This document shows positions 1-10,792 of a stretch of 64,000 nt of DNA, one piece after another. Position numbers and translations under genes: made by a program. Positions within the stretch are counted from its first letter, which is position 1, and the number at the start of each line of letters is the position of its first letter. The notes beneath the pieces were generated by a model that did not search any database, had not been told where the DNA came from, and worked only from the letters and a program-made list of their open reading frames with translations. The stretch is from Blastomyces gilchristii SLH14081 (Eukaryota; Ascomycota; Eurotiomycetes; Onygenales; Ajellomycetaceae): contig NW_003101638.1 in NCBI RefSeq assembly GCF_000003855.2, positions 147,778 through 211,777 on the forward strand. Reading direction: 5' to 3'.

Positions 1-1753
1 GCAGAGATCAGATTTGCAGATAGTTCTGATACATAGTATATATGATTGAATTCTATCAATCTTTCATTCACTGAGATGAATGCAGTGCTGACACTCTGAA
101 CCTTTATAATAGTCTTATTAATCACTTGAACTGTTGAATCATTGATTGCTATAAGTTCTGAAAATCATGATCTATCACTCACTATGTGGCATCCGGCGCC
201 ACTATCTCATATAGTGAGAGAATTCTTGTGAGGTTTCATAAAACAGACTGATACATTGATAATCTCTGTGAGATTTGTCATCTGATAGATCTCTGATTCA
301 TCTGTAATAAATAGTTGAGTTCTATTCTCACTATTGTTCTTTTTCTTCTTTTCTTTGAATTTCTTTATTCTTGCAGCACTGTTTATTCTTCAATTATCTG
401 AAGCACTGTCTGAATTGGTCAATTAACAGATGTTAAAGTGAGATCTCTTATATTCAGAATATGTAGATGAATTTTCTGATCTCTGATGATTTCAGAAGCT
501 CTCTTGAGTACTATTATAATCATGTTCAGTACAGCCTTCAGTACAGTCTTCACAGGCTGAATTCAATGTATTGTTATTAGAATTGATAGATGTAGTGATC
601 ATTGTATCTGTTATAGCAGTGTTAACTGTAGAATCTGTATTCTGTAGATTCTTTTTATCTTTTGAAGAATTAAGCTGTGAACAGATCTTCTTCATAAGAA
701 GATCAACATTCAATATCACAGCTGTGAATTTAAAATCCTGTATCTTCTCTATCTTCTTCTGAACATAATTTCTTCAATTGTTGAGTAGAACTGAGTAGAA
801 GATATCAAATATTCATACATCTGAAAGAGAAGCATTCACCATCTTCAATTTTATAATAATGAACTGAAACTTATCAAAGAATGTATGTAGATTGATAACC
901 TGTGTGTTATCAAGAGACATGAATTCCAGAACTGTCTCACAGTGTAACTGTGTTTTAAGAACAGAGTATTTCTGTTCAATTGCATTTCATAGAGTATAAG
1001 TGATCTGATTTTCATCATATTTGAAGAAACATGTTCTGACACCTGCACTCAAGAAGTTTGAGATGAATGTGTAGAGTCACTGGTTTCTGACATCTCAGAA
1101 TAATACTCATTTATTATCTCTTTATAGAGAGTTCTGAATCTGTTGTTTCTCTATTATATATTAACACTGTGTATCAATCAGTTTCAATTTCATGAAGATA
1201 CTTCATATGATGTAATTGAATATATCAGTCAGACTGTTTAATCTCACAGTATTCTTAATATCTTTCTTAAATTGAGAGATTGCCTTGTCAACACAGTTAT
1301 TCAGTTTATAAAGATTGAATTTCAATCTTTCACTGAGATTAGAATCTCATGTGACTGTACAGACTGTTAATGTGATGACAGAATAATTGTTAACATTTTA
1401 TAATTAATCTGTAAAGAATCTCTGTTAATGAAGTTTTTTCAGTTATAGTTCAAGTTCTAGAACTCTTTACTTTCTCTTATTCATCTCAAGTATTATCTTG
1501 AGATGCTTTATCTATTAATCTGATATTGTCTCATCTGAACAGTAGACATCTGAGTGTTCATTATTCTCATCAAGAGAACCAGCTTTATCAAGCTGTTGAG
1601 TAGATTGAAGAGCCAGCCTGACTGTGTCAGAAGCTGTATTCAAACCAGCTTTGAATTAAGAGAGTGTTTTGAGACATTCATCAATGAAGCTTTCAAAGAC
1701 TTCAGAAGAAAGTTCACTGGCAGAGAACGCGGGCGAAGAATGATGCTGTTCGA
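1..1753. mobile_element. AT-rich decayed repeat, family not determined
   Basis: This stretch is strongly AT-rich and almost free of CpG, like the proven transposons further right, and has no long open frame. Short minus-strand frames (492-719, 851-1048) are rich in Asn, Ser and Thr and could be remnants of a retroelement gag-like protein, but I see no diagnostic motif. A small unmutated GC patch lies at about 188-204 (GGCATCCGGCGCC). The right edge is lost in the assembly gap. Calling it a transposon rests on composition and context only. Confidence 0.45.
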
Positions 1754-2003
1754 NNNNNNNNNNNNNNNNNNNNNNNNNNNNNNNNNNNNNNNNNNNNNNN
1801 NNNNNNNNNNNNNNNNNNNNNNNNNNNNNNNNNNNNNNNNNNNNNNNNNNNNNNNNNNNNNNNNNNNNNNNNNNNNNNNNNNNNNNNNNNNNNNNNNNNN
1901 NNNNNNNNNNNNNNNNNNNNNNNNNNNNNNNNNNNNNNNNNNNNNNNNNNNNNNNNNNNNNNNNNNNNNNNNNNNNNNNNNNNNNNNNNNNNNNNNNNNN
2001 NNN
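1754..2003. other. Assembly gap (250 N)
   Basis: There are exactly 250 undetermined bases. The gap sits at the junction between AT-rich repeat and the GC-balanced gene island, a typical place for an assembly to break. Its real length is unknown. Confidence 0.99.
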
Positions 2004-2236
2004 TATTTTAACTTTCTGATGAGGGTATCAAAATGAAAGCAGTAGTTCCAAATAAATGATTATATTGACAAGGAAATCCCGAATTGGCCAGTGATTTTGT
2101 GCAAAAATGAGTCTCCATAACCTGGTGGAAGGTGTAAAGCTTGTGTGATTGAAAGGTTGCTAGCTTGTGGAAAGTTATATGGTGGAAGGATTAGTAAGCC
2201 AGATCACGTGACCTGACATGATTACATTACATGAGT

Positions 2237-2412
2237 GGGACTTGGTGTTGATGTTTTGGAACATCAAAGATAGACAGGGTTTTCATGGAGGTTGCTCTTC
2301 AGATATCTCCACAATTACAGGTCAGGGATTTTCCAAAATCAAGAAGATTGGTGCATATGGCTAGGTCTCTTCACCTTACAATTTGTATGGCAATTTGACC
2401 CGGGGTTGTGGT
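2237..2412 (+). repeat. Dispersed repeat R1, copy 1
   Basis: This segment matches, as reverse complement, the sequence at about 59263-59444; I judge the two close to 90% identical by eye. Shared landmarks are GATAGACAGGGTTTTC, a long match around CAGATATCTCCACAATTACAG, and CTTACAATTTGTATGGCAATTTG. It is much less mutated than the surrounding transposons. It contains the start of a 106-codon frame (2292-2612) that I do not consider a gene. The repeat class is unknown. Confidence 0.8.
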
Positions 2413-2509
2413 GTGGTAGGGGGGAATGGGGGATAATCCCACACAGGAGTTTTGAACCACGTCTGGTTCACGTTCAGCTGGATAACTCCACCACCACAAG
2501 GGGTATGCG

Positions 2510-2915
2510 GTCGGCGATGTGGTCAAAATGCTCGTATGATCGAGGGCTCTTCGATGGATCTATCAGCGGGTTCTTATTCGAAAAATTGAGCGAGTTCGTG
2601 GTGGGGCGGTGATTGAATGATCGGCTGCAAGAAACGTTACTGTCGTTAGCCGCAAGGCGGGGTCATGCTGAAATAGTTCAGCTACTGGTTGACAGGGGGG
2701 CCGAGGTGGACGCTGTAAATCCAGATGGTATAGAATATGTCACGGCGCTCATCGCGGCTGCATTCTTCGCGCACGAGGATGTCGTCCGCATCTTGATCAA
2801 GCACAGTGCAAATGTGAACAAGATCGTGGATAAGGAGCTATTCTGTGCTCTCACTGCAGCGCTGGAGCCCTACCCTTATTATACCACCCAACGTCAGTCC
2901 CAAGGTGGATGCTAG
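2510..2915 (+). pseudogene. Broken ankyrin-repeat gene
   Basis: Residues translated from 2613-2915 include two recognisable ankyrin units, RGHAEIVQLLVDRGAEVD and HEDVVRILIKHSANVN, each with the helix-turn-helix and terminal Asp/Asn of the family. An earlier unit, VGDVVKMLV, is readable from 2510 but in another frame and is separated by stop codons. After about 2860 the ankyrin pattern is lost in all frames, and a weak continuation in another frame (2890-3058) is not convincing. There is no plausible start, and the sequence begins just after repeat R1 and near the gap. Ankyrin proteins mediate protein-protein contacts; no specific role can be given. I read it as a truncated, frameshifted relic, although an unannotated intron cannot be fully excluded. 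Confidence 0.6.
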
Positions 2916-5215
2916 AGTGGCTAGCATCGTCAAGCTGTTTTGTGCAGCAAGTGCTAGTTTATCTACCTTATTGTCAACGCATGGGGCACGCGTTGGGGCC
3001 TATGTGCATGGGCGGCCAGTGTGTGTGCCTATGTCAATAGACGTTCATGCCATAACATGAGGACGGCGCTGGCAGGCTTGAGTTTAGCTTGCTGTGGTGA
3101 TTGTTTCATTTTTTTGCCGGGGTGGGTGTTCCTCTTGCATTGCTTTGCTCTTCTCACTACGCAAACAACATAAAAGTACGATATATACCTAGCTATCTCT
3201 ACTTATAACAGGTCCAAACCAAGAGACTAAGATGACTAACTCCGATTGATCACTGATGATTCAAGAGTTTTCAAGGACAGTTGCCTTTACCATCACGGTC
3301 ACCACTAAGCGCCAGGCACAAAAATTAATTACTATTGGAGGAGCGCACAGGGAATGCATAGGTTGGATATATCTGCAGGGGTCGCCACCTGCTTCATTTG
3401 TGAATAATGATTAGGTAAGGTACGTGATCATCAAGTTAGATTTGTAGATCTAGAAAGATCGCGTTCCTAGTAATCCATACGCTGTACTCCGTGCTGTCTC
3501 AGCATATGCATAAGCGAGATTTCCTAACTCCTGAAAGGAAAGTACAGAGTAAATGGCGCAAAGATTCGCCAGGCCATCTCTGATTTTGCCCAATCTCAAA
3601 GCCTAAGCTGAAACTCGGCAATTGATCCATCAAAGCCAGGGAAAGGTTTAATATGCCGATGGCTAGGTAATTTTGGCTTATACACCACAAACCCCAGTGA
3701 GGCTCAAATTGCACAGGTCATATGACATAACTGAACAACATGAATATTTGGAGTCTGGAGTTACCGTTCTTATATCAACACTCAATCAAACCTTGTCTAG
3801 CCATAGCATGAATGGCGATAAAGGATGGCGGTAATTCATTCCATGGAACAGCCAAATCGCGGGAAATCGGCAGACGGCACACATAACAGAAGAAGAAACC
3901 GGAAGAAATGTGTGAATTCCTCTGGATCGGGCCCCTAATCACCCGTCAACGAATTTGACAAAGCCACAGTATACCCATTTATATCTTTCTGTAATGATGG
4001 GGATTCTCGACCACTGACACGGAGATCCCGCGCCAGTGTGTGCTGTATAGTGGAATACCCTGGGCGGAATTCAATAGAGAATATGCCACTTTTCTCGGAT
4101 TCCATAACAACAAATTGACCTGCATCATTCGAGATGACTGATGTGTAAATTGAATTTAGAAGATAGGAGAGATATTTCTGCTATGCCACTCTCATCCCAA
4201 GCGAGAGAGTATTCAAGTACTCAGCTATTGCAATTGCGCTGGTATGAGACAATGGCAAAACCCTAATATTCTCAGGACTCCTGCAGCTCCGTTTCCACTT
4301 GCTCATGACATCACTGAAAAAAGCGGGGGGCTAACATGCCAAGCCAGTGGACCTTCAAAGTAACAGACCCGGGAGTCATTCTTGGCCCTTCAAAACCTTC
4401 CCTTTCCGCAGAACGCATCTATGTATGAGAGATATGGGATGGCAGCCTCGGGCGAATCACCCTTCCATAGGTGTGATAAAGATCCTAGATTCGGAGAGAT
4501 TCGGAGGAGAATATATTTCAGTCAGAGCATACCGACGCCAAGGTCCTGGAGACCCGGCCTTATATTCCACGGATCTGGGTATTTTTCATGCTGTGCAAGA
4601 CTGACAAAGGAGCTAGAGGGGTTTCAAGCCCCCGGATTGTCATCCTCTTCCTCGTGGCGCGGGATTGGGCCTGGGCGTGGTTCTGACCGCGTACATACTC
4701 TACGCCAAGCGGAGCGGTGATACCTGGAGCCAAATCTGGCAAAGGACCACGTGCTTGTGCGTATTTGCACCCCTTTTCATTAACAACAAAGCGGTGCTCG
4801 CAGCAAATGGCCCGTTCATTTCTAGATAGCCGGAGCCCTGATATGGAACTGGGATATCATCCAGCATGGAATGATCTGGATGCATCTCGCCGTCTCAACA
4901 AAGAGTCTTCCTGGAGAAGACAAGCCAAAATCAGCAAGTAAAGATCCATTCTTGCCATGGCTAGTGCATCAGCGAGATGTTTCGGCAGGATACTTCAGGG
5001 AGAAGAGTGGATTGGTGGCATGTATGCTGTCACACTTTCAAAGTCTGGGCATGTAGCGTCTCACAGCTGCAGGTCCCCAGTTCAGCAGCCCTCATGGAGG
5101 AATCCACAGTACTTCTCTGCGTAATCCCGTTTAGTATGTTCATTCTGTCAACTTTCATTTAGAATCTCGTTGATACTAGTTGTAGCGATGCGTAGCTATT
5201 TATACTTCCCGCCCC
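2916..5215. other. Intergenic sequence, no gene recognised
   Basis: This is about 2.3 kb of GC-balanced sequence with only short overlapping frames on both strands (the longest is 112 codons at 4382-4720). None has a domain, codon-bias contrast or convincing splice sites. It may hold decayed coding sequence or part of the PPZ upstream region. Confidence 0.5.
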
Positions 5216-6219
5216 GGCGTCTTATATAAGCGGGAGAATCTAGATTCGGCCCGATGATGCTCCGGATGAGCCGCGATGAGTCAGCTAGCGCATATCTCGA
5301 ATCGCCAGAGTTCTAGATGTTCAGGTCGCTCTCGCATCCTCAACGCAACCACTCCATCTCACGGACAACTCCTGTCTTGGATCTTGCTATTCTGTCCGCT
5401 CTGCCGTCTGAGATTTTGCGCTATCCGGCCTCTGCTATTGTTTTGCTGAAGTTGTGGTTTGCCTGGGTTATTATCCGCCACTGTATTGTTGTATTGTACT
5501 CCTCCCACCCATCGTACAGATCGGCTGGTCTGTCCACCTGGGAGGCGAATATCTCATCCAGCTTCCCTGAACCTTGCCTCCTCCAGGCTTCAACTCCAGT
5601 ATGTATTATTATTGCTGTTGGCTATAGATGTCGCTTGCCCACACTACCCTTCCCTTCCTTCGCTCCATTGCTCCCTTGCTTTATGTTCTGTCTACCATCC
5701 ATCGTTGCCCTACACCCAGCTGACCTCTTGAGATAACAGCGATATTTTTCTACCAGAGCCTCTTTCAAAAGAATTCACGACCTGAACTGGCCTGATACCC
5801 CCTCGCTAAATCCCGCAATACCCTATATTTCCACCCGTTTGTCTTAAAGGTACCTCCAGATGATCCGCTGAACACTTCGGGTCCTGGAGATAAGTCACCA
5901 TTGAAGCCTTTTTCATCCCCCGCCTTTCCTCCCTACGAAATCGTGGATCATCAACCGGGCATCGACATTTCCACTACAGCGACGCGAGTGGCGTTGACAA
6001 GACCCTTTGTGGAGAGTAGTTTCCTGTTCTTCCTCTCCACTCTTTTCCGGCCGCCGTAACCTGTTGCCGATCGCACACAGCGAAGAGAGCATCGTGCCTG
6101 TTGTCACCGGGGAATTTGAGAATTTCCCACAGATACGGCGGCTGGCATAACTCTCTACCCCCCCTTCCCCCTTTTTCCTATTCTGCCTGTCACACCCAAA
6201 GACGCGTCGCCCACGTACG
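5216..6219 (+). promoter_or_regulatory. PPZ upstream region and leader
   Basis: A TATATAA-like box lies at about 5223-5229 and a GCN4/CPC1-type TGAGTCA core at 5278-5284. The roughly 900 bp that follow are pyrimidine-rich (5320-5760 and 6150-6200), as is common in transcribed leaders of ascomycete genes. Frames inside it (for example 5317-5736) look like translated pyrimidine tracts. If transcription starts near 5250 the leader is long and contains several upstream ATGs. This is inferred from sequence motifs only. Confidence 0.35.
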
Positions 6220-8046
6220 ATGGGTCAGCAACAATCGAAACGCAGTGATGGTGCACCTTTAGCTCAAGAAAAGTCCGGCGACAGCCTCCAATCCTACCCC
6301 TCCTTCTCTCGAACAGACACTCGAGACTCAACCCGTTCTATCCGCGGCTCTATCCGCTCCAAAATCCCCGGTGGGAAAAGCGAGAAGAACGATAGCCCCA
6401 GAGGCTCAATCTCCACCCTATCGCGTGGTGAGAACGGTTCACCAGACAAATCAGATGCAGGCTCCATCGCGTCCGCTACCAGTGCAAAGTCCGCAAATTC
6501 CCGAGTTAATCGCATCTCTTCGATCTCCTCGACCACTAACGCTCCCGCAGCCAAGCCCCCGACGTCGGATGATCAGCGTTCTTACGTAGATGCTCCAGAC
6601 CCCCCTCCTTCCCCTTCTCAGTCTGCTTCCCTAGGCCGTGGCCATAAAAACCTCAATGACGTGCGCAAGTCAGGCGAAGTTGACCATGTTTCCGACGCTC
6701 CCCCGTCACGTCCAACCCCATCATCCATTCATTTGAAGCCAGGAGAATCGATCCTCATTAAGAGGGAAGGTGCTATAAACCCTGTTCTCCATGATGCAGC
6801 AGCGGCTGCAGACCAGTCAGGTACAAACGGTTCGCCTGGAATGGGAATCGGTGCCTTGAAATCAATCGATGTCGATGAGATGATTACAAGACTTCTGGAT
6901 GCAGGATATTCGGCTAAAGTCACCAAAGCTGTCTGTCTGAAAAATGCTGAAATCATTGCTATCTGCACGGCAGCCCGTGAAGTGCTCCTCTCCCAGCCAG
7001 CTTTGCTCGAGCTCTCGGCACCTGTGAAGATCGTGGGAGATGTCCATGGTCAATATACCGACCTAATTCGGTTGTTTGAAATGTGCGGCTTCCCCCCAGC
7101 CGCTAACTACCTCTTTCTCGGTGACTACGTCGACCGGGGCAAGCAGAGTTTAGAGACAATCCTGCTCCTCTTGTGTTATAAACTAAAATATCCCGAGAAC
7201 TTCTTTTTGCTCCGCGGAAACCACGAGTGCGCCAATGTGACGAGAGTCTACGGGTTCTACGATGAGTGCAAGCGCAGATGCAATATCAAAATCTGGAAAA
7301 CGTTCGTCGATACCTTCAATTGCTTGCCAATCGCCTCCATTGTCGCTGGCAAGATCTTCTGCGTTCATGGTGGGTTGTCGCCAAGTTTAGCCCACATGGA
7401 TGACATCCGTGGCATTGCTCGCCCAACAGATGTTCCGGACTACGGGTTACTTAACGACCTTCTTTGGAGTGATCCTGCTGATATGGATGATGATTGGGAA
7501 CCCAACGAGAGAGGTGTGAGTTATTGCTTCGGGAAAAAAGTCATCATGGACTTTCTACAGCGCCATGACTTTGACCTTGTGTGTCGGGCGCATATGGTGG
7601 TCGAGGATGGCTACGAGTTCTTCAATGATCGGATCCTAGTCACCGTGTTTTCTGCTCCAAATGTAAGTTTTGATATTTGTTTTCGGATTTTTCAAACTGC
7701 TTCCATGCCAAATTGATAACTAACTTTTCTTCTGCAGTACTGCGGCGAATTTGACAACTGGGGGGCGATCATGTCAGTTTCTGCTGAATTACTCTGCAGT
7801 TTCGAACTGTTGAAGCCGCTGGATTCGAGTGCATTGAAGAGCCACATTAAGAAAGGCAGAAACAAGCGCAACAGCATGTTGAACAGTCCTGTAAGCTTTT
7901 GTTCCCCTTCCTCATAATATCATATCCAGCTCTTACGAGGAAACCTCTCTTGTCTACCGATATATTATACTTGCCATCTACTTCGGATCTAAACTTACTT
8001 AAACATATAACAACAGCCTGCGATCGTATCCGCTCAGAGTTACTAA
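6220..8046 (+). CDS. PPZ1: Serine/threonine protein phosphatase PP-Z
   Basis: PPZ phosphatase, a PP1-like Mn/Fe-dependent enzyme of fungi that in yeast controls monovalent-cation balance (Trk1/Trk2, ENA1) and cell-wall integrity and is inhibited by Hal3-type subunits. Exons are 6220-7662, 7738-7890 and 8017-8046 (phase 0 joins, GT-AG), giving 541 residues, near the usual PPZ size in filamentous fungi. The start MGQQQSKR fits an N-myristoylation site (Gly2, Ser6). Residues 1 to about 220 are a Ser/Pro-rich disordered extension. The catalytic domain follows, with GDVHG (273-277), GDYVDRG (301-307), GNHE (333-336), then HGG and the RAHMV segment. The first intron interrupts the SAPNYCGEFDN block exactly as expected. 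The last exon codes only nine residues, ending VSAQSY. The extension and tail separate it from canonical PP1. Confidence 0.93.
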
Positions 8047-10792
8047 ACTCGAGCAACTTTTGGAGACGTCATTGCCCATACCATATATTGACATCTATAA
8101 CATGCTTAATTTGTGGGTTTTATATTTTCGTTTTGGATACTACCAATAGCTAGAAATACCCCACCATTCTAGACTTCCAGTCCCGAACACGGAAACAAAT
8201 TCTAACTCCCTGTATTTGTACGTGAAGAATGATGACAGTGCCGCCTTAAGTCCTTTGTCGCCTATGGTGTTCCAGTACTTCCGTACACGGCTCCGCCGCC
8301 TTAATTCCTCCCTGGCATCGCCGCCGATGATCCTTTCCCCGAAAGCTGTTGCCAACCAGTCCACCGCTCTCCGGAATTACCCGCCTCCGGATGTCTATCC
8401 TCCCGACATTGGTGAACAATGTGCAGTCGCGTATGGTTCTGAAATGAGACGCATGCCTCCCCTCGATATTCTTGGTCTCGGTGATTGCCAGGAAGATGAC
8501 GATGATGATGACGGCGACGGTAATAACGATATTAGCAACGACAACGATAACGATACTGAGTATCGGGATCTCAGTCCACATATAGTGGGAGCACAGGGGC
8601 CGCTCCTAAGCGTCGATGGATAGCGCGGATTCTATATTCCTAGACACTTAGTCGATTGGGTTCGAGCATATATATGTGTCTTGTGTCTATACCTTTCGCG
8701 TGGACGAACCGGTCAGTGGGTAGGAAGAGGGGATCATAGTTGAAGGAGAATCCAAAGACTCCCTTGGACATCTTCTTGAGGAGTGCTAAATTGCTGGATG
8801 GATATTATGGGATATGAGAATTCATTACCTGCGATCCCCGTTTTTCCATTCCTTCTCTATCGTCTTGCCCTTGGTTGTTTTTTTCTTTCCTTTTCTTTTT
8901 TTTTTTGCTCCCTTGCTATTTCCCTTTATTCCTTCTCACTCCTGTTCATTCGTATCCTTACGCTATACTATTCTTTCTCATTTTCTCTCAACAATTAGTC
9001 TGGTTTTGCTGCCTCTATATCTGGCCCATTGTCGATGCTGCTCCTTATTCACTCTGCAGCCACTTTTAGTTACTTCTACCTAGTACGCCCGTCTTGTTTT
9101 ATTTTCGACGTTAAACGTTAAAAAACCAACAAAAGTGTCTTTTTTTGTCTTGTGAAATTATCCCTCCTCCACATCTCGTTTTCAGCCGTGCTTATGCAGC
9201 CCGCATTTGTTTCTTCCTCTTTACGACCAGAGGCCCATCCACCACCATTACCCCAGGACGCCATCACTTCAAATCCCACTTTATGTTCCACTTCCGGTTC
9301 ACAAACCACAAACTACTTCATAGTTTTGCTTGTTATCTCACATTTTTCTTTTCCTATTCTACTTAAAAGAAGAAAAAAAAAAAAAAAAACTGCTTTTATC
9401 TTCACTCCGCCCACTCCCCAACTCCCGTGCTTCATTGTCGGTATATTGTCGGTATTACTACGTGGTGCCGCAAGGTCCGTTCAAAACATTCCGGAAGCGA
9501 TTCTGTTGTATCTTCAGTTTCCCTTTTGGATTCCTCTTTTTTTTTATATATATATGACTACTTGCTCCACTTTACTGCATACTGCTACTGCCGCTGAGCT
9601 TCTCTGACCAGGGTCCAGATTCATACATATACATATAAATTGCTGTTGTGTTTGCTGAATGAGTTCTATTACGTGATGCTTGAATGATTGCTTTGCTTTG
9701 TGTTGCAGTTCTTTTGAATTTGTATATGCTTCACTGTAGTGATTATCTCTTGCTCTTCTTGCTCTGGTTCTGCTGTTAGTAGTAGACTCTTTTGTATCAT
9801 TTTTTGACTTTGGCATTGGCTTGTCTTGATAAGGATGCTGATTGTACATGTACATACCTACCCATGTATATATACACTGCTATACATATGCGTGCATTGT
9901 GCATTTTTTATGTATGTATATGTAACACACAAATTCTGAAATCTGGTTTTATTCTAAATGTTACAAATGATGATGTGTTGCATTGCACATTCAATACACA
10001 AGAACTAGTTGATTAACTATCTAGTGTGAGATAGTTTTTTATTTGTTAGTTTTTTATTTGTTATTTCTCTGAAGCTGAAGTGCATAATGAGAAAATATAG
10101 ATTCTAAAAGTGACACTGAGATAACAGTGAACAGGGAAGAAATTGAAATTATGATAGTAACTTGTAGGTGGATGTGGTGAGAGAAATGATTGCAAAGACA
10201 TAAATTTGAGCTGAACAAAGATCATTCCTCTCAAAGGGTGCATAGATAAGAGTAGTAACAGTATGTCATCATAGTATTCTCATTCAATCAATGGTGGTAA
10301 TAAAAAGTAGAAGTTGGAAATTATAGTGGCAAATGACATGAGAAGGGAAAACCAAAATTTGAAGAGGAAAATGAAAACAAGTATAAAATATAAAAGTGTT
10401 AGGGGGAAATGGAAATAGACATGGACAATGGAAAATAGGCACGACTATTGTGCTGTGTACCGAAACAATAGTAAATTTCAGAACGCAAGGGGTGGTGGGA
10501 AACAGGTGCTGAACTGAGATGGGGAGACAATAAATAGTGAGAAAGGGAGACATACAAAGATATAAAAAAAAAATGACGGCCCCGCCTGATATCAAAATTT
10601 CATCAAAAGTGCAATTACAATAACGAACAATAAAAGAAACCAGAAAAAAATAACAAATAACAATACCTGTCGGTCCTAGTCAAGAATTCGTTACTGAAAA
10701 CTGAAAAGCAGGGGAAAAAAACCGTCCACGCCCGATCTGAAGCATATAATTCATATCCTGCTATCCCTTCGGAGAAGTTATTTCAATCGAAT
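8047..10792. other. Convergent 3' intergenic region
   Basis: This lies between the PPZ stop and the CAC2 stop on the opposite strand. The left part (8047-9600) is pyrimidine-rich, with T runs at 8880-8906 and 9138-9145 and an A run at 9371-9389. The right part (10020-10790) is A-rich on the plus strand, fitting 3' untranslated sequence of the two converging genes. A frame at 8216-8623 with an acidic run (EDDDDDDGDG) is discussed under rejected items. No RNA gene is seen. Confidence 0.5.

Noticed and set aside
2292..2612. 106-codon frame upstream of the ankyrin relic
   Set aside because: It begins inside dispersed repeat R1, whose other copy has stops in the same frame, and the rest shows no family.
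5317..5736. 139-codon frame before the phosphatase
   Set aside because: Composition reflects a pyrimidine-rich leader; no motif, and a second overlapping frame is equally open.
8216..8623. 135-codon frame downstream of the phosphatase with an acidic Asp/Asn run
   Set aside because: It starts 170 bp after the PPZ stop on the same strand, probably inside its 3' untranslated region; it has no domain and an overlapping antisense frame of similar length. Weak possibility of a small gene remains.
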